This document shows positions 8,575 through 12,057 of a stretch of 12,057 bases of DNA, piece by piece (positions within the stretch are counted from its first letter, which is position 1; each line of letters begins with the position of its first letter). Source of the DNA: an uncultured Eisenbergiella sp. GTDB taxonomy: Bacteria > Bacillota > Clostridia > Lachnospirales > Lachnospiraceae. The translations under genes and the position numbers were made by a program. The stretch covers positions 1 through 12,057 of the forward strand of contig CARDPF010000074.1 in the NCBI GenBank assembly GCA_948960675.1. Reading direction: 5' to 3'. The notes below the pieces were generated by a model. That model saw only the letters and a list, made by a program, of their open reading frames with translations. It ran no database searches and was not told the origin of the DNA.

Positions 8575-10275
8575 CTACACCATTCCCAGTCCCCCGTCCG
8601 GCAGCCTCCGGAAACGGCGCACATACTGCCAGCCAAGTTCCGGATCCATATCCGCAATGTCATGTCCCTTATCGTGCATAACCACATAATTGTACAGGTT
8701 CCAATGTCCCAAATCCTCCGTATAGAACCGCTGCACGTCATAAAAATGTGCGGGATGCCTTTGGGAAGGCCGCAGCCGCTCCTGTATTTGCCCCGGTACG
8801 CCGCAGCCGCAGGGATCCGGACTGTCAATCCCGGGTGTGTTTTCCACCCGGATATGGTTATACTTTTTCCAAAAATCATACTGGTATTGTTGGGAAGACC
8901 TGCAAAACACGGGATAGGAAGGCTCCCGGGAACCATAGGTATACCAAACCGGCATGCGGTAGTCAAACTCCTCCTTCTTTTGCATCGCCCGTTCAAACAG
9001 CGCGATATCCAGCGGCTTTAATTCTCCCGGCCCGATTCTCTCGCCGGGCCAGTTGGAGTCGATGGGACAAATCGCCGCAATCAGCTGCGGATATAACATG
9101 GCCACCGTCATCGCCTGGGCCGCCCCATTGCTAAAGCCCGACAAATAGACCCTCTCCTTATCTACCGGATAGTGTTGGGTCATATACCGGATCAGGGCCA
9201 CGCAAAATCCCAGGTCATCCGCCCCGTCCGCACGCAGGGCACTGTTCCACTGTGTCCTATCCGTTCCCCAGGGATACACGGTAATAAAGCCGTCCCGTTC
9301 CCCCAGTTCGTGAAACCGGCTCATCTGCGCCGCTTCCTCCGGATTATCCGAACCGCCGTGGAAAAATACCATAAGGGGAACCTTTTTGTCCGGATTTTGC
9401 TTTACCGACGCCGGAACATGGGTAAACCAGGTATGGGGCTTTTTCTTATCCTCCGCAAGGCGCGTATCGTCCAGATAATATTCAAAACCGGCCTGCCCAA
9501 GATCCAGCCTGGGCTCTATGTCCCCGTACACCGAAGTATTGGTCCGGCGGGTACGGCGCATCACCCTGTCCCACACATCCAAAAACAATTCCCCGGTAAA
9601 ATCCGTCTTATCCTCCCGTGTCATAACGCACTGCCCTTGGTTTGCACGGTTCCGGGAAACAAGCCACGCCCCCTGCCGCTTAACGCTTCCCGTTTCATTG
9701 GCCACCCGGAAATAATTGGAGGTCGCACGGTCACTGTCCGTTAGGCAAACCGGCATGGGCGCCCCCACTGCCCTCTGTCTGGCCGCTTCGCATAACCTTC
9801 CGCCCAGGGCGACGACTGCCGCAATATTCTCCGGCCGACAGGCGGCAAGGGTACATGCCATATGCGCCCCGTTCCCCAAACCGATCACATACCTTGAATC
9901 ATACATGGGATGCCAGACACTCATCATCGCCTCGTAGGTGGGAATCCCCATGGCATTGCACGCCATAGGCCGGTCATCCTCCTTGTTGCAGGCATCCTGA
10001 AATGCCGAAAACGCCCCTATGTCATCCGTTTCCCCGGAAAAATCATAATTCCATCCCTGTCCCTTAGGGTTCGGGAAGGAAAAAATAATCCCATATTCCT
10101 CCGCCATTCTGGCAAGATTGCCCGCCTCCATAACGGCATGCACGGAAGCCTCATCTACCCCGTCCCGCAAAACCGTGACACAACACCGCTTAAAAGCCGT
10201 ACGCCGCTCCTGATTGGGGAAATACAGATACATACTCCTGCCAATGTCCGAAAGTTCCTTATATATGAGCGCCAT
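8575..10275 (-). CDS. Two-domain PHB-depolymerase/feruloyl-type esterase with one degenerate domain
   Basis: First gene of the operon, 566 residues. The C-terminal half (about 260-560) is an alpha/beta-hydrolase of the PHB-depolymerase/LpqC/feruloyl esterase group: oxyanion motif FFHGGSD (304-310), TQWNSAL (341-347), nucleophile elbow GFSNG (380-384, Ser 382), candidate acid Glu 451 in YGSREP, and catalytic His 538 in KGHD. The N-terminal half (about 10-240) keeps the fold pattern (GWNYDFSGETDDIGAF, 74-89) but its elbow reads GLGNG (132-136), with Gly 134 in place of Ser, so it is probably non-catalytic and may serve binding or structure. No signal peptide is visible. The ATG at 10275 follows a strong GGAGGAGGG site and a good promoter about 65 bp upstream. 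Ester hydrolysis is well supported; feruloyl or acetyl preference is inferred from context. Confidence 0.85.
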   Translation of the reverse strand: MALIYKELSDIGRSMYLYFPNQERRTAFKRCCVTVLRDGVDEASVHAVMEAGNLARMAEEYGIIFSFPNPKGQGWNYDFSGETDDIGAFSAFQDACNKEDDRPMACNAMGIPTYEAMMSVWHPMYDSRYVIGLGNGAHMACTLAACRPENIAAVVALGGRLCEAARQRAVGAPMPVCLTDSDRATSNYFRVANETGSVKRQGAWLVSRNRANQGQCVMTREDKTDFTGELFLDVWDRVMRRTRRTNTSVYGDIEPRLDLGQAGFEYYLDDTRLAEDKKKPHTWFTHVPASVKQNPDKKVPLMVFFHGGSDNPEEAAQMSRFHELGERDGFITVYPWGTDRTQWNSALRADGADDLGFCVALIRYMTQHYPVDKERVYLSGFSNGAAQAMTVAMLYPQLIAAICPIDSNWPGERIGPGELKPLDIALFERAMQKKEEFDYRMPVWYTYGSREPSYPVFCRSSQQYQYDFWKKYNHIRVENTPGIDSPDPCGCGVPGQIQERLRPSQRHPAHFYDVQRFYTEDLGHWNLYNYVVMHDKGHDIADMDPELGWQYVRRFRRLPDGGLGMV

Positions 10276-10297
10276 AATTTCCCTCCTCCATCCAATT

Positions 10298-10313
10298 GTT
10301 AAAACGATTTAGC
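10298..10313 (-). promoter_or_regulatory. LacI-type operator O1 over the operon start site
   Basis: The minus strand reads GCTAAATCGTTTTAAC, an imperfect palindrome centred on CG (six of eight half-site positions pair). It begins three bases after the -10 and covers the predicted start site, the classic position for repression. The CG centre and A/T arms fit LacI-family operators, and a LacI gene is the second gene of the operon. Binding is inferred. Confidence 0.65.
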
Positions 10314-10316
10314 TAT

Positions 10317-10345
10317 ATATTACCCCGCTTATCCGGATTTGTCAA
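10317..10345 (-). promoter_or_regulatory. Sigma-A-type promoter of the esterase/GH43 operon
   Basis: On the minus strand a perfect -35 TTGACA (10345-10340) is separated by exactly 17 bp from the -10-like TAATAT (10322-10317). Transcription would start near 10310, within the palindrome at 10298-10313, about 35 bases before the ATG at 10275. Confidence 0.8.
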
Positions 10346-10434
10346 GATTCGTGTCCCCCTATCCTGTACACAACATTCCTGTCTTTCCCGTCTTTTCCCT
10401 GCAATATGTGATACATTTTCCTTAAATATTTCAT

Positions 10435-10465
10435 TTTCCATTCCAATAATGTTGTCTTTTATACT
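10435..10465 (+). promoter_or_regulatory. Candidate plus-strand promoter P1
   Basis: TATACT (10460-10465) is a good -10 with one mismatch; the best -35 is TTTCCA (10435-10440) at a long 19-bp spacing, so it would be weak alone. Its main support is that an operator copy follows immediately at 10466, as at the minus-strand promoter. Start would be near 10472. Confidence 0.4.
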
Positions 10466-10481
10466 GCTAATTCGTTTTAGT
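10466..10481 (+). promoter_or_regulatory. LacI-type operator O2
   Basis: GCTAATTCGTTTTAGT agrees with the minus-strand reading of O1 at 13 of 16 positions and is likewise centred on CG. Its centre lies 168 bp from that of O1. It directly follows the -10 of P1 and lies just upstream of the -35 of the alternative promoter P2. Confidence 0.6.
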
Positions 10482-10487
10482 TCTCTA

Positions 10488-10516
10488 TTGACACCGGCAT
10501 TTTGACATGCTAAGCT
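10488..10516 (+). promoter_or_regulatory. Candidate plus-strand promoter P2
   Basis: A perfect -35 TTGACA (10488-10493) with 17-bp spacing to TAAGCT (10511-10516), a poor -10 with three matches. A second TTGACA at 10502-10507 has no acceptable -10. Either P1 or P2 could drive the serine hydrolase genes. Confidence 0.4.
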
Positions 10517-10535
10517 AAATACATCGTTGTATTAA
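10516..10535 (+). promoter_or_regulatory. CG-centred inverted repeat O3
   Basis: AATACA-TCGT-TGTATT (10518-10533) is a perfect 6-bp inverted repeat around a 4-bp centre. Read as a 20-bp palindrome about the CG step, eight of ten position pairs match. Its right half TCGTTGTA differs by one base from TCGTTTTA in O1 and O2, so it may be a third site for the same regulator. It overlaps the expected start of P2. Confidence 0.5.
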
Positions 10536-10548
10536 TTTGCGGGTAAAT

Positions 10549-10583
10549 GGCAGCCGCCAAATATCCGCACAGGCGCGGCTGTC
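10549..10583 (+). other. Possible leader hairpin
   Basis: GGCAGCCGC (10549-10557) can pair with GCGGCTGTC (10575-10583) with one G-U pair and a 17-base loop. There is no U-run after it, so it is not an intrinsic terminator; any role in the leader of the serine hydrolase mRNA is unknown. Confidence 0.3.
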
Positions 10584-10626
10584 TGGCCCGCTGCCCGCAG
10601 GAATCAAAACACTCTTTTTCATCAGC

Positions 10627-10634
10627 AAGGAGGT
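10627..10634 (+). promoter_or_regulatory. Ribosome binding site of the first serine hydrolase
   Basis: AAGGAGGT lies six bases before the ATG at 10641, a near-perfect Shine-Dalgarno sequence that fixes this start. Confidence 0.85.
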
Positions 10635-10640
10635 ACTTTC

Positions 10641-11801
10641 ATGTCCACAACCAAAGATCTCGACAGGCTTCTGCAAAGCTTTGTCGAAAGAGGGCTGCCC
10701 GGCTGCAGCTTAAAAGTCATACAGCGCGGCAGCGTACTCTATGAAGGCTGCTTCGGCGTCGCCGACCTGGATACCCAAAAACCCCTGACCAAGGATTCCC
10801 TCTTCCGGCAGGCTTCCATGTCCAAAATTCCGCTCTACACCGTCATGATGATGCTATATGAGCGGGGCCTTTTTTTGCTAACCGACCCGGTAGGCAACTA
10901 TCTGCCCAATTGGAAGCAGAGCCGCAAATATGTGCGCCATCCAAACGGATACGTGGATGTCGTCCCTACCCAAAGACCCATCCTGATCCGGGACATCCTC
11001 TCCATGAAATGCGGACTGCCCTACTGCAATTCTGACGCGCCCACCGACGACCTGGCACTGCAGGGCATGCAGGAATGCATGCGTCCTTTGTGGGAAAAAG
11101 GGCATTATACTTTGCAGGAACAGCTGGACGCCGTATCAAAAGCCCCCCTGGCCTTTGAACCGGGTTCCCACTGGCTCTACGGCTTTTCCAGCGAACTGGC
11201 AGCCGGCGTCATAGAAGCCGTCTGCCAAAAGCCTGTAAACGAAGTTTTTCGGGAAATGCTATTTGAGCCCCTTGGCATGCATGACACCGCTGCCATTTTT
11301 CATGGGAACGCGCAGGAACGCCTTGTTACCCTCTACCAGAAAAACGGGGAAGGCAGGCTGGTTCCCGGCCCCGCTTTTTTTGATAAAAAGCACCTTCCCG
11401 GTCCGGAGAACGAAGCGGGCTGGGCCCGCCTGTATGCCTCCGTGGACGACTATTGCGCCCTCATGCAAATGCTGGCCTGCGGCGGCGAGCACAAGGGAAA
11501 ACGCATCATGGGCAAAACCACCATCGACCTGATGCGCACCAATGGCCTTTCCGCAGGGCAGCTGGCGGACTTCCCGGAAGCCGGATATGGGTACGGCTGC
11601 GGCTTTAGGACCGTCATCGACCGCGAAAAAGGCAACCTCAACGCCTCCCTCGGGGCATTCGGCTGGACCGGCGGCTTTGGTACCTTCTGCGAAGCCGATC
11701 CGCAGGAAGGCCTTTCCATCGTATACATGCACAACCTGATTCCCAACGACGAGCAATATTACCATCCCCGGGTCCGCACGGCGGCCTACGGGCTTTTATA
11801 A
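10641..11801 (+). CDS. Serine hydrolase of the beta-lactamase/esterase class (family VIII-like)
   Basis: A 386-residue protein of the Beta-lactamase (PF00144) superfamily, which includes class C beta-lactamases, D-Ala-D-Ala peptidases and family VIII esterases. The nucleophile motif SMSK (59-62; Ser 59, Lys 62) is present. The second motif is YGF at 180-182 rather than YxN, and the third is WTGG (342-345) where beta-lactamases have KTG. GFGTFCEADPQEGLSIVYMHN (345-365) is typical of the C-terminal core. Those motif variants, the lack of a signal peptide and the sugar-ester setting favour a cytosolic esterase over an antibiotic-resistance enzyme; this is inference. It is divergent from the esterase operon and is followed 15 bp later by a paralogue, so the two are probably co-transcribed. 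The substrate is unknown. Confidence 0.9.
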   Translation: MSTTKDLDRLLQSFVERGLPGCSLKVIQRGSVLYEGCFGVADLDTQKPLTKDSLFRQASMSKIPLYTVMMMLYERGLFLLTDPVGNYLPNWKQSRKYVRHPNGYVDVVPTQRPILIRDILSMKCGLPYCNSDAPTDDLALQGMQECMRPLWEKGHYTLQEQLDAVSKAPLAFEPGSHWLYGFSSELAAGVIEAVCQKPVNEVFREMLFEPLGMHDTAAIFHGNAQERLVTLYQKNGEGRLVPGPAFFDKKHLPGPENEAGWARLYASVDDYCALMQMLACGGEHKGKRIMGKTTIDLMRTNGLSAGQLADFPEAGYGYGCGFRTVIDREKGNLNASLGAFGWTGGFGTFCEADPQEGLSIVYMHNLIPNDEQYYHPRVRTAAYGLL

Positions 11802-11816
11802 AGAAAGGAACATGCT

Positions 11817-12057
11817 ATGTCAGATTTCAGAAATTTAGATGCTTTGCTGCAAAAATTCGTGGATGACGGACTTCCCAACTGCAGCTGTGTCATCGCCCGC
11901 AAGGGGGAAATCCTGTATGAAAACTATTTCGGGCACGCAGACCGGGAGGCGGGCATTCCCCTCACGGACAGGCACGTGTTCCGTCAGGCCTCCCTCACCA
12001 AAATCGCCATGTACACCACTGGACGGGAATGTGATCGGACCGCGTATCCTTGGAAAC
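11817..12057 (+). CDS. Second serine hydrolase of the same class (5' part only)
   Basis: The N-terminal 80 codons of a paralogue of the preceding gene, cut by the right edge. About half of the first 67 residues are identical without gaps (for example LLQ-FV--GLP-CS and FRQAS--KI), and the nucleophile motif SLTK (Ser 59, Lys 62) lies at the same positions. AAAGAAAGGA upstream serves as a ribosome site. An ATG at 11812 reads into a stop after eight codons, so 11817 is the start. From 12018 the reading (TGRECDRTAYPWK) no longer resembles the family, which expects a hydrophobic helix (VMMMLYERG in the neighbour). That could be a sequence artefact at a contig end, a rearrangement or a broken gene. 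Confidence 0.75.
   Translation, partial: MSDFRNLDALLQKFVDDGLPNCSCVIARKGEILYENYFGHADREAGIPLTDRHVFRQASLTKIAMYTTGRECDRTAYPWK

Larger units (their letters stand above)
10276..10640. promoter_or_regulatory. Divergent control region between the esterase operon and the serine hydrolase genes
   Basis: A 365-bp stretch without a convincing gene, noticeably richer in A+T than the flanking coding DNA in its middle part. It holds the minus-strand operon promoter, three related CG-centred palindromes, one or two candidate plus-strand promoters and a leader with a possible hairpin before the plus-strand start. A short open frame from 10547 that overlaps the next start has no ribosome site and I do not count it. 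Confidence 0.8.

Noticed and set aside
10547..10744. A 65-codon frame in the leader of the first serine hydrolase, overlapping its start
   Set aside because: No ribosome site precedes it, and it runs out of frame into a well-supported gene with a near-perfect Shine-Dalgarno.
10641..11801. Antibiotic-resistance beta-lactamase
   Set aside because: SxxK is present, but the YxN and KTG motifs are altered (YGF, WTG), there is no signal peptide, and the context is carbohydrate ester breakdown.
1..12057. CRISPR array, tRNA or rRNA gene, insertion sequence
   Set aside because: No regularly spaced repeats, no clover-leaf or rRNA-like segments and no transposase were seen on either strand; a dedicated scan could still find a small element.

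Overview
The window looks like an accessory carbohydrate-use locus from a Gram-positive gut or rumen clostridium, most likely a Lachnospiraceae member. The reasons are the strong AGGAGG-type ribosome sites, the YesM-type histidine kinase, the LacI regulator, and an enzyme set typical of that family. This placement is inferred from gene content, not from a marker gene.

Layout. Positions 1-10275 hold six closely spaced genes on the minus strand, read right to left: a two-domain PHB-depolymerase/feruloyl-type esterase (8575-10275), a LacI-family repressor (7463-8503), a tandem double esterase-D protein (5106-7436), a type-B carboxylesterase (3551-5077), a GH43 glycosidase with an internal Ig-like domain (1785-3497), and a YesM-type sensor kinase whose 3' end runs off the left edge (1-1756). 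Gaps are 26-71 bp and I see no internal terminator, so one operon is likely. Positions 10276-10640 are a divergent control region. To its right, on the plus strand, are two tandem serine hydrolases of the beta-lactamase/esterase class (10641-11801, and 11817 to the right edge, partial).

How the parts may work together. The GH43 enzyme plus several acyl-ester hydrolases suggests intracellular trimming of arabinose side chains and acyl groups (acetyl or feruloyl) from imported, decorated oligosaccharides such as arabinoxylan fragments. None of the enzymes shows a signal peptide, so they should act in the cytosol. No transporter is visible; one may lie beyond the left edge together with the kinase's response regulator. 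Substrate identity is inference.

The most interesting points are: (i) three related CG-centred operator-like palindromes in the divergent region, about 168 and 52 bp apart, two of them sitting at or just after a -10 element; (ii) the first esterase, whose N-terminal domain has Gly where the catalytic Ser should be; (iii) the double esterase in which both modules keep Ser and His; and (iv) a break in homology in the last 40 bp of the window.
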